A DNA stretch of 55,760 nucleotides, from contig CALUNB010000012.1 in the NCBI GenBank assembly GCA_944321885.1, positions 1-55,760 on the forward strand. Direction: 5' to 3'. The number at the start of each line of letters is the position of its first letter. Positions within the stretch are counted from its first letter, which is position 1. This document shows, piece by piece, positions 17,565 through 26,771 of this stretch. The DNA comes from an uncultured Bacteroidales bacterium. Lineage in GTDB: Bacteria; Bacteroidota; Bacteroidia; Bacteroidales; P3. Under the pieces are notes generated by a model. It had not been told where the DNA came from, did not search any database, and worked only from the letters and a program-made list of their open reading frames with translations. A program made the position numbers and the translations under genes.

Positions 17565-19358
17565 TCACCGGCTTCCTGCCGGGTTCCCCTGTTTCATCTT
17601 TTCTTCCAGGGGCTTGTTGTCCGGTTTTTTTTGCAATGCCTTCTTCCAAAACTCCAAGGCCTTCTCCTTTTCGCCCAATCGGTCCAGGATGTCCCCGTAA
17701 TGTTCCAGGATGGTGGCATCCTTCCCCTCGTCATAGCGGTGCGCCTGCTTGATGGCGTCCAAAGCCTTGTCGTAATTCCCCGATTGGTAAAGGACCCAGG
17801 CATAGGTGTCGAGGAAAGTCGCGTTCTTGGGTTCGCTTTTGCACAAATCGGCGGCTATCTGTTCGGCAAAATCCAGGGAACTGCCCGTCAGGGCCAGGTA
17901 ATAGGCATAGTTGTTGCGGACATAGGGGTCGTTCGGGTCCAGGCGGAACAGTGCCTGGTAGGCTTGGAGGCTTTCTTGGGTCCGGCCTGTCTCGAAATAG
18001 GAATCCCCCATGATTTGCAAGACGATTTTTTCCATGTAAGGATTGTGGCCCCGGTTCCTTTTTTGGCAAAGCCCGGCGTATTGCACCGCTTCATCCAATT
18101 GTTTTTCGAGGAAGGAGGCAATGGCAAGATACATATACGGGAAAGCCTGTTCGGGGAACCTTTGGGCGGCTTGCAGCCCGGCTTGTTTCATCAAGGCCGT
18201 GTCAGCCAAGGTGTTGGCCGATAGAAGCAACAATTCCCAGCAGCTGCTTACGTTGGAATCCAAGGTGATGGCATGTTCCAGCAGGGAAACGGCTTTTCGG
18301 GGCTGGTTGAGCATGAGCTGGAATCGGGCATGGTCGAAAAAGCCCTCGGCCTCGTTGGGATGGGTTTCGTTGAGCTTTTGGAACAAGGAAGCAGCTTGGT
18401 CGAGCACATCGCCTTGAGGTTTGAGTTCGTCCTTGCCCGTGTAGTAGGCCCGCAGGAGGTTCAGCTTGGTCTGGAAGTCCAAAAGAGGATTTTCCACGGC
18501 TTTTTCAAGCGAGAGGTAGGCTTGCTTGAAATTGCCCGTGCTACGGTAATAGTCTACCAAGGATACATGGACCAAAGGATCGTCCGGTTTGATTTCCAAA
18601 ACCTTTTTGAGGTAGGCGTAGGCTTGCTTGTACTCCTTTTCCTTCATGTGCATCTGGGCCAGCATTTCCAGGTATTTGGGTTGACCCGGAATGGCCTGGC
18701 TGATTTCCTCGATTTCCCTGCGGGCCGATTCCTCGTCGGCCAGGCTCAAGTAAATCTTGTATTTCTGCATGCTCCAGGCATCGGTGTATCCCAAGCGTTC
18801 CTGCAAACCGTCGTAAACGGAAATGGCCGAGCGCAAATCCCCCAGAAGCACGTACATATTGGCTCGTTCGTAGGCGTAATCCAATTTGTCGGGTCTCAGT
18901 TCCTGGAGCTTGGCAAAGACCTCTGCGGCTTTCCCGAACTCCCGGTTGGTCTTGTAAAGCTGGGCAAGCAGGAGCTGAAACCATTCGTTGTCCTCTTGCA
19001 ACAAGGCGGCTTTTTCCGCATACACCATGGCTTCCGAGAAAGAGCGTCTGTCGCTCAGGATGTTGGCAATTTGGAATGCCGCAGTGGCATGGAGCGGATC
19101 CTTCTCCAAGAGTTGGAGATAGGCTTCCAATGCCTGGTCTGTCTTGTCGGTAAGGTACAAGTTGGTAGCCGAAAGGAAAAGGGAATCGTTCACGCGCTCG
19201 GTCTCTTCGTAAAGGGCAGGGATGGCGCTGGCCGAAACCGGCGGGGCAACCGGGTCGCCCTGGCCGGCCTGGAGGTCCGACATGCACCCTGCACCCAAGG
19301 AGAGCGCGATGGCGACCTTGGCCCAAGGATTCCGGATGGAAAACATTTTTGCAAGCAT
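17565..19358 (-). CDS. tetratricopeptide repeat protein, exported
   Basis: A 597-residue protein with a signal peptide (cleavage near DLQAGQ, about residue 32). From residue 55 it is almost wholly TPR repeats; examples are ALEAYLQLLEKDPLHATAAF, AYAYLKKVLEIKPDDPLVHV and SLQAYQALFRLDPNDPYVRN. At least twelve repeats are visible. It should be a periplasmic or outer-membrane scaffold. It lies between the nucleotidyltransferase and DUF4292 genes in a tight minus-strand run. The start at 19358 is taken; an internal ATG at 19346 is also possible. Confidence 0.85.
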   Translation of the reverse strand: MLAKMFSIRNPWAKVAIALSLGAGCMSDLQAGQGDPVAPPVSASAIPALYEETERVNDSLFLSATNLYLTDKTDQALEAYLQLLEKDPLHATAAFQIANILSDRRSFSEAMVYAEKAALLQEDNEWFQLLLAQLYKTNREFGKAAEVFAKLQELRPDKLDYAYERANMYVLLGDLRSAISVYDGLQERLGYTDAWSMQKYKIYLSLADEESARREIEEISQAIPGQPKYLEMLAQMHMKEKEYKQAYAYLKKVLEIKPDDPLVHVSLVDYYRSTGNFKQAYLSLEKAVENPLLDFQTKLNLLRAYYTGKDELKPQGDVLDQAASLFQKLNETHPNEAEGFFDHARFQLMLNQPRKAVSLLEHAITLDSNVSSCWELLLLSANTLADTALMKQAGLQAAQRFPEQAFPYMYLAIASFLEKQLDEAVQYAGLCQKRNRGHNPYMEKIVLQIMGDSYFETGRTQESLQAYQALFRLDPNDPYVRNNYAYYLALTGSSLDFAEQIAADLCKSEPKNATFLDTYAWVLYQSGNYDKALDAIKQAHRYDEGKDATILEHYGDILDRLGEKEKALEFWKKALQKKPDNKPLEEKMKQGNPAGSR

Positions 19359-19406
19359 AATCGATTAATTTCTATCCATGACAAAGCATGGAACCCGTTC
19401 GGCTCC

Positions 19407-20405
19407 TTAGGATTCAAAACGGGAAAAATCCCCCAAATTGACGGAAGATACGTTGGTGGAAATGTAAGCCTCATTGCCTATCATCGACTTGGTAAGCACC
19501 GTGTTTTCCACTTCCGACTTCTTTTGGATGATGGATTGGGAAACTACCGCATGGCGGATTTTGCTGCCTTTTTCCACCGAAACGTAGGGCCCTACGACCG
19601 ATTGCCGGATTTCGGTTTCGGCAGCGATGAAGCAAGGCGGGATGATGATGGCTTCTTCCACGATGGCCCCCGGGTCCACATGGTGGCCGATATGTTTCAA
19701 AACGGAGGTATGGGTTTCGACCGTGGCATCCTTGTTGCCGCAATCCAGCCATTCGTCCACAGGTTCGCTGTAAAATTTGAGACCTTTTTCCATCATGTTC
19801 TGCAAGGCGTCGGTCAGCTGGTATTCGTTCCCCTTCTTGATGTCGTTGTCAATCAGGTATTGGAGTTCGTTCTTGAGGTTTTCCCCGTCCTTGAAGAAAT
19901 AGATGCCGATGATGGCTTGGTTGGAAACGGGAGTCTTCGGTTTTTCCACGAAGCCGGTAATCCGGTTGAACGGGTCGGCCAAGACGACTCCGAAGGCGCT
20001 GGGGTCGCTCACTTTTTTTGTCCAAATGATGGAGTCCTTGTCCAGGTTGAGCTTGCTGTTGCAGAAGAAAAGCGTGTCGGCAAAGGCTACCACCACGGGT
20101 CCGTGCAGGGATTTTTCGGCGCAAAGGATGGCGTGGGCGGTTCCCAAGGCGTTTTCTTGGTAGTAGATGCTCCCCTTGGCACCGATTTTTTGCGCCGAGG
20201 CGACAAGGGCCTGTTCGGTTGTTTCCCCGAAATGGCCTATGACGAAAGCGATTTCATCGATGGGTTCCTTGATGGCCAAAGCGATTTCATCAATCAGATG
20301 TTCCACGATGGGCTTTCCTGCCAAATGGATCAATGGTTTGGGTGTGGTAAGCGTATGGGGTCGCATCCGTTTCCCCATGCCCGCCATAGGTATGATGATT
20401 TTCAT
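19407..20405 (-). CDS. NDP-sugar pyrophosphorylase with C-terminal left-handed beta helix
   Basis: A 332-residue sugar-phosphate nucleotidyltransferase. The N-terminal domain begins MKIIIPMAGMGKRMRPHTL followed by TTPKPLIHLAGKPI, the nucleotide-binding loop with its conserved Lys. VVAFADTLFF and GFVEKPKTPVSNQAIIGIY are further active-site signatures. From about residue 240, hexapeptide-like repeats (GAIVEEAIIIPPCFIAAETE and on) form a left-handed beta helix. The reaction is sugar-1-phosphate + NTP to NDP-sugar + PPi. Whether the sugar is glucose, mannose or another cannot be told. It would feed the polysaccharide pathway that includes the neighbouring flippase. Confidence 0.87.
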   Translation of the reverse strand: MKIIIPMAGMGKRMRPHTLTTPKPLIHLAGKPIVEHLIDEIALAIKEPIDEIAFVIGHFGETTEQALVASAQKIGAKGSIYYQENALGTAHAILCAEKSLHGPVVVAFADTLFFCNSKLNLDKDSIIWTKKVSDPSAFGVVLADPFNRITGFVEKPKTPVSNQAIIGIYFFKDGENLKNELQYLIDNDIKKGNEYQLTDALQNMMEKGLKFYSEPVDEWLDCGNKDATVETHTSVLKHIGHHVDPGAIVEEAIIIPPCFIAAETEIRQSVVGPYVSVEKGSKIRHAVVSQSIIQKKSEVENTVLTKSMIGNEAYISTNVSSVNLGDFSRFES

Positions 20406-20444
20406 GTTAGTGAATGTATTTGTTGTTTTTCATGCGGGATTTTG

Positions 20445-20915
20445 TCATTCCATTCCGGTATGGCCGAAGCCGCCGCTGCCTCTTTCCGAGTCCGAAAGCG
20501 AGTCCTCTGCTTCCCATCGCACGTTTTCGTGCCGGGCCACGACCATCTGGGCAATCCTGTCTCCCTGCTGTATCGTAAAGTCTTCCTGGGAGAGATTGAT
20601 CAGGAGCACCTTGATTTCCCCCCGGTAGTCGGCATCGATGGTGCCGGGAGAATTGAGCACGGTGATGCCGTTTTTGAGCGCCAAGCCGCTGCGGGGACGG
20701 ATTTGGGCTTCGAACCCGATGGGCAGTTCCATATGGAGCCCGGTCGGGATTAAGGCCCGTTGCCCGGCTTTGAGCACAATCGGGCTTTCTATTTCCGCAC
20801 GTAGGTCCATGCCCGCTGAAGCCGGGGTGGCATAAGCTGGCAGACTGTTGTGGGAACGGTTCAGGATTTTTATTCTTACGGCGTTCACCGGAGTCGTTTT
20901 CGTTTCGTTTTCCAT
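20445..20915 (-). CDS. dut: deoxyuridine 5'-triphosphate nucleotidohydrolase
   Basis: A 156-residue trimeric-type dUTPase started at ATG 20915. All five family motifs are present in order: ASAGMDLRA (1), [11 protein letters not shown] (2), [13 protein letters not shown] (3, catalytic Asp and the Tyr that stacks on uracil), [11 protein letters not shown] (4) and [10 protein letters not shown] (5, the flexible Gly-rich tail). It converts dUTP to dUMP and PPi, keeping uracil out of DNA and supplying dTMP synthesis. It sits between the flippase and the nucleotidyltransferase with gaps of 22 and 39 bases. Confidence 0.95.
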   Translation of the reverse strand: MENETKTTPVNAVRIKILNRSHNSLPAYATPASAGMDLRAEIESPIVLKAGQRALIPTGLHMELPIGFEAQIRPRSGLALKNGITVLNSPGTIDADYRGEIKVLLINLSQEDFTIQQGDRIAQMVVARHENVRWEAEDSLSDSERGSGGFGHTGME

Positions 20916-20937
20916 TCCTTTTGTTTTTAAGGCGTTC

Positions 20938-22431
20938 TTATACGGACTTCCTCCGCTGCCGGGTGATACCTTTGGCGATGGCCGGGAGTTCAGGTTCCAT
21001 CCGGAAGACAAGAAGCGCGAAAAACACCAAGCCGATAACGGCATAGACCAGTTGGACGGCTATGTTGTCTTGGGTGAACTGCTTGCCTGCCCAGCCGATG
21101 GCCACCGGAACCAGCATGTAAAGCAAAATCCGGCCCAAAGGATAGGGGACAGGATAGCATTTCTGGCCCCAAAAATATGAAACCAGGCAGAGGACGGTAT
21201 TGCAAGCCAGCACCGTCCAAGCGGCACCATGGTAACCGAAATGCGGGATTAGCAGGAAATTGAGACCCAAGGTGACGGCAGCTCCAATCAGAGAAATGTA
21301 CATTCCTATCGATGTCCGGTCGCTTACTTTGTACCAGACCGAGAGGTTGAAGAAGATTCCGAGGCAGAAGTTGGCCATCAACAGGATGGGCACCACACCG
21401 GCCCCTTCCCTGTATTCCATCCCTACGAAGTACATGAGCTGGGGTAGGAAAAGCACGCAGGCCAGATAGATGGACGAGCAAGTGATGACAAAATATTTCA
21501 TCACCTTGGCATAGACCGCCGGGGCGTTGTTTTGGTTCATTTGTTTGAAGAAAAAGGGTTCGGCGGCGAAGCGGAAAGCCTGCACGAACAGGGTCATGAT
21601 GATGGCCAATTTGGAACAAGCCCCGTAAATGCCCACCTGTGTCAAGGCCGAGGCCGGGTCGGGGCTGAGGTATTTGAGCAGGATACGGTCGAAAGTCCCG
21701 TTGATGATGCCGGCGATGCCCCAGACCATGACAGGCAAGGTGTACACCATCATGCTCTTCCATAGCCGCTTGTCGAAACGGAATCGCAGGTATCTCCATT
21801 GGGGAAGCAGGCAAGCGAAGGTGAACAAACTGGCCACCAGGTTCGAGATAAAGATGTATCCCACACTCACTTCCGGGTCGTAAATACTTCCAAGCCAACT
21901 TCCGGGATGGGTTTCGAGGTAATGCGGGCAAAAGAGGATGAAAAAAAGGTTGAGCGCGATGTTGAGCGCGATATTGAGCGATTTGAGCAGGGCGAAACGC
22001 GCAGCCTTGTTTTGTTCGCGCAGGAGGCAGAACGGGATGGCCGACATGACGTCCGCCGCGAGGATGATGCCGAACCAGGTGATGTAACGTCCGGCTTCCG
22101 GGTAGCCGAGAGCTTGCCCGATTTGGTTATGGAAGCTGTAGACCAAAAAGAGGAAGACCGAAGTGGTGGCGGCCAAGGACCATATCGCCGTGCTGTAAAC
22201 CTGTCTTCCGTCCTTGCATTTCTGCATGAACCGGAAGAAAGTCGTTTCCATGCCGTAGGTCAGCAGGACCAACAGGAAGGCCACGTAGGAATAGAGTTCG
22301 ACCACGATGCCGTACTCTTCCGGTGCGAAAGTATAGGTGTAAAGCGGTACCAGAAGGAAATTCAGGAAGCGCCCCACGATGGAGGGAATCCCGTAGATGA
22401 CCGTCTGTTTGGCTAAACTTTTCAGTTGCAT
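20938..22431 (-). CDS. oligosaccharide flippase (MATE/Wzx-like, MOP superfamily)
   Basis: A 497-residue membrane protein with 13-14 predicted helices. The N-terminus [20 protein letters not shown] is characteristic of Bacteroidota Wzx-like polysaccharide transporters. Charged residues sit within helices, as usual in the MOP superfamily. It probably flips lipid-linked oligosaccharide across the inner membrane. It is upstream of dut and the NDP-sugar nucleotidyltransferase in the same transcript direction. The glycan is unknown. The C-terminal [15 protein letters not shown] is basic and cytoplasmic. Confidence 0.87.
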   Translation of the reverse strand: MQLKSLAKQTVIYGIPSIVGRFLNFLLVPLYTYTFAPEEYGIVVELYSYVAFLLVLLTYGMETTFFRFMQKCKDGRQVYSTAIWSLAATTSVFLFLVYSFHNQIGQALGYPEAGRYITWFGIILAADVMSAIPFCLLREQNKAARFALLKSLNIALNIALNLFFILFCPHYLETHPGSWLGSIYDPEVSVGYIFISNLVASLFTFACLLPQWRYLRFRFDKRLWKSMMVYTLPVMVWGIAGIINGTFDRILLKYLSPDPASALTQVGIYGACSKLAIIMTLFVQAFRFAAEPFFFKQMNQNNAPAVYAKVMKYFVITCSSIYLACVLFLPQLMYFVGMEYREGAGVVPILLMANFCLGIFFNLSVWYKVSDRTSIGMYISLIGAAVTLGLNFLLIPHFGYHGAAWTVLACNTVLCLVSYFWGQKCYPVPYPLGRILLYMLVPVAIGWAGKQFTQDNIAVQLVYAVIGLVFFALLVFRMEPELPAIAKGITRQRRKSV

Positions 22432-22479
22432 TTTGTTTCTCTGTCGGGCGGATTTCTTTGCCGGGGGACCGCCTTCCCC

Positions 22480-23490
22480 TTATTCTCCGTAAACCATGGC
22501 TAAGACCACATCTCCCACGATTTTGAGGGTTGTGGCCGAAACATGTTCCATGTCGTCCGCTTGCGTATGCCATTGAGGGAAGAATCCCGAACCGCTCCGG
22601 TCATCGTAATGGATGATGTCGATGGTCGGAATCCCGGTCAGCTCGTTGATGAAGAGGTGGTCGTCGATCAAGGCCCCGGCGGCGCGGCTTTGGAAAATGT
22701 TCCCGTAGCCCATCGAGGCGGCTTTGTCCCAGACTTTCTTCATGATGTCGGGCGCGTAGTACATCGAGGTCGCTTCCATGGCGAAGCAAGGGTTTTCGGC
22801 TCCTACCATATCGAGCAGTATGCCGTAGAGGGCATTGTAGCCTGGAATATGCGGGTTGGCAGCCCAGTATTGCGATCCCAAGGCCCAAGTGTACTCGTCT
22901 CCGGCCCGGTTTTCGGCCCATTCGGGTTTGCCCGAGTCTTCCAAGTCGAAAAGGAGGATGTCCACACCGACTTCGGGCAGTTGCTGTTGCATGACACGGG
23001 CCACTTCGAGCAGGACCGCCGTGCCGCTGGCCCCGTCGTTGGCCCCGTCGATGGGCTGGCGGTGCTGTGCCGCATCGGGATCATGGTCGGCATAAGGCCG
23101 GGAATCCCAATGGGCGCAGAGCAGTATCCTCCGGGTCTGGGCCGGGTTGAAGGAGGCAATGATATTGTATCCGGTCAAAGGTTCCCCGTCCCAACGTCTG
23201 GATTGGAAAGTTTGGGTTTGGACATCCGCCCCGTAGGATGCGAGCTTGTCATGCAGGTATCGGGCGCATTGCCTTTGGGCTTCCGAGTTGGGAATCCGGG
23301 GACCGAATGCCACTTGTTCGGCGGCAAAACGGTAGGCCGAATCCGCATGGCAGACCGGTGCGGCTTTCTCCTCGTTCCGGGGCGTGGCGTTTTGGACCGG
23401 ACCGGGTCCTTTCCCTTGGCAGGAAAACAGCAGCAGGCAGGCGGCAAAGACCGGGATCCAGCGGGACAGATGTCGGAAAATTGTTTGCAT
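22480..23490 (-). CDS. M28-fold lipoprotein, probable glutaminyl-peptide cyclotransferase
   Basis: A 336-residue lipoprotein; the chosen ATG at 23490 gives a signal peptide ending LLFSC with Cys24 as the lipid anchor. The M28 zinc-peptidase fold is clear: LLCAHWDSRPYADHD (125-137), IDGANDGASGTAVLLE (148-162) and LFDLEDSGKPEW, with HTQADDMEHV near the C-terminus. The combination HWDSRP, GANDGASG, FDLED and the WHT stretch fits the animal-type glutaminyl cyclases found in Bacteroidota such as Porphyromonas, which form N-terminal pyroglutamate on exported proteins after signal peptide cleavage. A plain M28 aminopeptidase remains possible. It is 91 bases after pheS. Confidence 0.8.
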   Translation of the reverse strand: MQTIFRHLSRWIPVFAACLLLFSCQGKGPGPVQNATPRNEEKAAPVCHADSAYRFAAEQVAFGPRIPNSEAQRQCARYLHDKLASYGADVQTQTFQSRRWDGEPLTGYNIIASFNPAQTRRILLCAHWDSRPYADHDPDAAQHRQPIDGANDGASGTAVLLEVARVMQQQLPEVGVDILLFDLEDSGKPEWAENRAGDEYTWALGSQYWAANPHIPGYNALYGILLDMVGAENPCFAMEATSMYYAPDIMKKVWDKAASMGYGNIFQSRAAGALIDDHLFINELTGIPTIDIIHYDDRSGSGFFPQWHTQADDMEHVSATTLKIVGDVVLAMVYGE

Positions 23491-23581
23491 GGGTTTCTCA
23501 ATCAAAGTAAAAGAGGACTTCGGCAACAGAGGACAGGACCTTGTAAGGCTTGAAACAAGGGTGTCCTCTTTTGTGTGTCCT

Positions 23582-24607
23582 TTAGAATTGGGCCAGGAAC
23601 CGCCGGTCGTTTTCGGAGAAAAGTCTTAGGTCGTTGACCCGGTAAAGAAGGTTGGCGATGCGTTCCACGCCCATCCCGAAAGCGAAACCGCTGTATTGGC
23701 CGGGGTCGATTTGGCAGTTTTCCAATACATTGGGATCTACCATACCGCAACCGAGGATTTCCACCCAGCCTGTCCCCTTGCAGAGGGTGCAGCCCTTGCC
23801 GCCGCAAATCGTGCAGGCGATATCCATTTCCGCCGAAGGTTCGGTGAAGGGGAAGTAGGAAGGTCTCAAACGAATCCGGGTGTCGGAGCCGAACATTTCC
23901 CGGGCGAAGTAGAGCAGTGTGTCGTGCAGGTCGGCGAAAGAAACCCCTTTGTCCACATAGAGCCCTTCCACTTGGTGGAAGAAGCAGTGGGCGCGGGCCG
24001 AAACCGCTTCGTTCCGGTAAACCCGGCCCGGGCAGAGCGTGCGGATTGGCAGGGAGCGGTTCATCATGCTGCGGATCTGGACCGAGGAAGTATGGGTACG
24101 GAGCAACACATCTTTGGTGCTACCGGTCCTTTCGATAAAGAAAGTGTCCTGCATGTCCCGGGCGGGATGGTCGGCGGAGAAATTGAGCGCCGTGAACACA
24201 TGCCAGTCGTCTTCGATTTCCGGTCCGTCCGAAATATCGAACCCGGTTTTCCCGAAAATCCGGTAAATCTCCTCGCGGACTTGCGAAAGGGGATGCCGGT
24301 GGCCGATGCGCCCGTCCACGGGACGGCTCAGGTCGAGGTCGTCCATGTCCTTTGGACCGTTTTGCGTGCCGCATTCGTCTTTGGCCTTTTGCACGGCCTC
24401 TTGGATGGCGTTCTTCAATTGGTTCAATGCCTGCCCGATTTCCTTTTTGAAAGCGGGCTCCACTTGTTTGAACTCTTCGAACAAATCGTTCAGTTCCCCT
24501 TTCCGGCCCAAAAGCCGGATGCGGTATTGTTCAGCTTCTTCCAGGCTTTGGAGCCGGATTTTCCGGGCTTCGTCCAACAGCTGGTCTATTTTTTCTTTCA
24601 GTTGCAT
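23582..24607 (-). CDS. pheS: phenylalanine--tRNA ligase alpha subunit
   Basis: A 341-residue class II aminoacyl-tRNA synthetase alpha chain. The N-terminal coiled coil (1-85) binds tRNA. Visible catalytic landmarks include HPLSQVREEIYRIF, DMQDTFFI, motif 2 with FHQVEGLYVDKG, and motif 3 with GFAFGMGVERIANLLYRV. A Cys-rich stretch (CTICGGKGCTLCKG) is present near residue 265. The partner pheT is not in the window, as is usual for Bacteroidota where the two genes are often apart. It is the first gene of the minus-strand cluster. The 252-base upstream gap holds a CCGCTGC/GCAGCGG hairpin (24714-24733) but no promoter I can recognise. Confidence 0.95.
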   Translation of the reverse strand: MQLKEKIDQLLDEARKIRLQSLEEAEQYRIRLLGRKGELNDLFEEFKQVEPAFKKEIGQALNQLKNAIQEAVQKAKDECGTQNGPKDMDDLDLSRPVDGRIGHRHPLSQVREEIYRIFGKTGFDISDGPEIEDDWHVFTALNFSADHPARDMQDTFFIERTGSTKDVLLRTHTSSVQIRSMMNRSLPIRTLCPGRVYRNEAVSARAHCFFHQVEGLYVDKGVSFADLHDTLLYFAREMFGSDTRIRLRPSYFPFTEPSAEMDIACTICGGKGCTLCKGTGWVEILGCGMVDPNVLENCQIDPGQYSGFAFGMGVERIANLLYRVNDLRLFSENDRRFLAQF

Positions 24608-24859
24608 TTTCTTTCGTTTAGCCGGGCTTCCTTTTCGAGGCCTTCTTTTCGCCGGGGAAGCCGGAGGATTTCGGTAATACTTTCACGCTTCGGTTTGTTA
24701 TGTCTTGCTACGTCCGCTGCGAAGCGGCAGCGGTGCGTTCCTTCGTTCTTGTCCTCTGTGCCGTGTACCCCACCCGTTCTGACAAACCTCCGAAGATGTC
24801 GTGTCAAACGTCCTGTTTCGGCACCGCTTCTTTTCCGGGGGACGGAACAGGGCGCTTTC

Positions 24860-25552
24860 CTATTCTTGGACGAGCGTCATGGTCATGGGAATGTCTTCCA
24901 GAGGGCGGTCTCCACCGTCGGTGGGTTGGGCGGCAATCTTGTCAATGACCTCCAGACCTTCGATTACTTCGCCGAAGACCGTGTACTGCATGTCCAGATG
25001 CGGGGTCCCGCCTACCGTGGAGTAGGCTTGTTCTTGTTCGGGGGTAAAGCTCATCCCGTAGCGGCTTTTGAGGATTTGGATTTCCTGGGGCGTGTAAACG
25101 CGGCCTTGTACGATGTAGAACTGGCAGGAAGACGAACGCCGTTGGGGATTGACTTGGTCCCCGGTCCGGGCGGCGGCCAAAGCTCCTTTCTTGTGAATCA
25201 AGGCCGGGTTGAACTCGGCGGGAATCGTGTAGCCCAAGTCTCCGGAACCTAACATCCGGCCTGGGGCGGCATGCTTGGAGTCCGGGTCGCCTCCTTGGAT
25301 CATGAAGCCTTTGATGACCCGGTGGAAAAGGGTGCTATCGTATTGTTTTTCTTTGACAAGCTTGATGAAGTTGTCGCGGTGCCGCGGGGTCTGGTCATAA
25401 AGTTTGACAATCATGTCCCCGTAAGGGGTGTGGATGGCGACCAAGGTCTCTTGGCTTTTTGCTTTTTCGGTGTCCTGGGCTTGCATGGATGTAGCAATGT
25501 TTAGGGTTATCAAACAGGCAATGAAAACTAAAAGCTTCTTGAAGGTGTTCAT
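24860..25552 (-). CDS. periplasmic peptidylprolyl isomerase, cyclophilin type
   Basis: A 230-residue protein with a signal peptide (MNTFKKLLVFIACLITLNIA, cut near SMQAQ). The cyclophilin domain follows: HTPYGDMIVKLYDQTPRHRD, then FHRVIKGFMIQGGDPDS with the catalytic Arg and the conserved GGDP, and TVFGEVIEGLEVIDKIAAQP. An insertion between the GGDP and the C-terminal part (RTGDQVNPQRRSSSCQFYIV) keeps the usual SSxxQF element. It catalyses cis-trans isomerisation of proline bonds during folding of exported proteins. The gene stands alone, with a candidate promoter upstream. Confidence 0.93.
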   Translation of the reverse strand: MNTFKKLLVFIACLITLNIATSMQAQDTEKAKSQETLVAIHTPYGDMIVKLYDQTPRHRDNFIKLVKEKQYDSTLFHRVIKGFMIQGGDPDSKHAAPGRMLGSGDLGYTIPAEFNPALIHKKGALAAARTGDQVNPQRRSSSCQFYIVQGRVYTPQEIQILKSRYGMSFTPEQEQAYSTVGGTPHLDMQYTVFGEVIEGLEVIDKIAAQPTDGGDRPLEDIPMTMTLVQE

Positions 25553-25874
25553 TTCGTTTTGTTTTTCCAGTTCGGTCCGGGCGGTATGCCCTGACGGTCT
25601 TTAGCTGCCTTGCAGCCATCTGTGCAGTCTCTCCGCACAGGAAGGAAGTTGTCGAATGCCCTTGGCGACGGAACTGCCGGCCCGTCTCCGGGCCTGTCGT
25701 TTTTTCCGCTCATGGAACCCTCCGGTTTCGTTTTCTCCGGGAACGACGGTCTTTGGCACGAAAACGACAAAGATACGACTTTTGACCCGACAGGAGGCTT
25801 CCTGCCTCCTTTTTTCTTTCTCCCAAGTGCATTTCCTACTTGGCCTTGCCCCATCGTATGGCTAAACCCTCCAA
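25553..25874 (-). promoter_or_regulatory. 322-base intergenic region with a -7 element (25768-25775)
   Basis: The minus strand reads TATCTTTG at 25775-25768, an exact TAnnTTTG, pointing at the cyclophilin gene; no clear -33 TTTG is seen. A short hairpin, AGGAGGC (25792-25798) with GCCTCCT (25804-25810), is followed by a T-run on the plus strand. No gene is evident in the gap. Confidence 0.4.
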
Positions 25875-26600
25875 TTACTCCGGATGCGCTATCGCGAAGA
25901 AGGATACTTTGCTTCCCGGTATCTTGAGCAGCTCTTGGCAGCAACGGATGGAGGTGGCGCCGGTTGTGACCACGTCGTCCACCAATAGGAAATGTTTATG
26001 GTGGAAACGTTCCGTTTGCAGGCAGTCCGGGTTCAGGAAAAAGCTTTCCGAGGCGTTTTCCCAACGGGAAACCCGGTTCTTCCGGGTCTGGCTTTGGCGG
26101 TTTTCGCTTTTGAGGAGCAAGTCTTCGCAAATCTCCTTTTGGAGATGGCGGTTCATACCCTGGGCAATCAAGAGGCTTTGGTTGTAGCCTCTTTTCTGCA
26201 GCTTCTCGGGATGGAGGGGGACGGGTACCAAATAATCCACCTGCAGGAAAGGGGAGGCTGTCCTCAGCGCCCGGCCTGCCATGTCCCCCAAAAAGTAGCC
26301 GTTTCCTTTTTGCTTCCGGTATTTCAATCCATGCAGCAGCGTTTGCACGACACCTTGCTGGGTGAACCGGCACAGGGCTGCAGCCTCTTGGATTGGGATC
26401 CTCGCTTTCATGATGGAAGCCAAGGGGTTGCATGGGTCCGTCTCATTCCTGCTGAAGGGAATCTGCCGGAAACAATCCCCGCAGAGCAGCCTTTCCCCGG
26501 GTAGCAATTTCCGGCCGCATCCTTGGCAACATCGAGGGTAGAGGCAAGACAGGATATCTTGTATTCCCTTTTTGAACCATGGACCAATACTGCTTTGCAT
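25875..26600 (-). CDS. ComF family phosphoribosyltransferase-like protein
   Basis: A 241-residue protein started at ATG 26600; the TTG three codons upstream is less likely. The N-terminus has the ComF zinc-binding Cys cluster (CLYPRCCQGCGRKLLPGER then LLCGDC). The PRTase domain follows with VDYLVPVPLHPEKLQKRGYN and the PRPP loop LLVDDVVTTGATS. ComF proteins support DNA uptake or, more generally, DNA repair and replication restart; no substrate is known. The gene is divergent from the coiled-coil gene at 26772, sharing a short intergenic region. Confidence 0.9.
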   Translation of the reverse strand: MQSSIGPWFKKGIQDILSCLYPRCCQGCGRKLLPGERLLCGDCFRQIPFSRNETDPCNPLASIMKARIPIQEAAALCRFTQQGVVQTLLHGLKYRKQKGNGYFLGDMAGRALRTASPFLQVDYLVPVPLHPEKLQKRGYNQSLLIAQGMNRHLQKEICEDLLLKSENRQSQTRKNRVSRWENASESFFLNPDCLQTERFHHKHFLLVDDVVTTGATSIRCCQELLKIPGSKVSFFAIAHPE

Positions 26601-26625
26601 AATTGGCAAAATTAAGTTATCTTTG
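26594..26625 (+). promoter_or_regulatory. Bacteroidetes sigma-70 promoter, TTTG-N20-TATCTTTG
   Basis: A -33 TTTG lies at 26594-26597 and a -7 TATCTTTG at 26618-26625, separated by 20 bases, an exact consensus. Transcription would start near 26632 and give a leader of about 140 bases before the ATG at 26772. The -33 box overlaps the first codons of the divergent comF gene. Confidence 0.75.
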
Positions 26626-26771
26626 TAAAATCTAACGTTAAAAGTTGTTAATTCTTACAACTGGATATTGATAAACAGGAATTTTGAAATGTCATCCATC
26701 TTGCAAGCATGCACGGGTTGTGCCGTTTGCGGAAAGGGTGGTGTTTGGGGATTCCGCAAAAAACAAGCATC

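Noticed and set aside
23508..23573. Inverted AAAAGAGGAC / GTCCTCTTTT arms between pheS and the M28 gene as a terminator
   Set aside because: The loop is about 45 bases and contains other partial repeats; the genes are close and in the same direction, so read-through is as likely.
25792..25815. GC-rich hairpin plus T-run on the plus strand
   Set aside because: There is no plus-strand gene upstream to terminate; both neighbours are on the minus strand, where no T-run follows.
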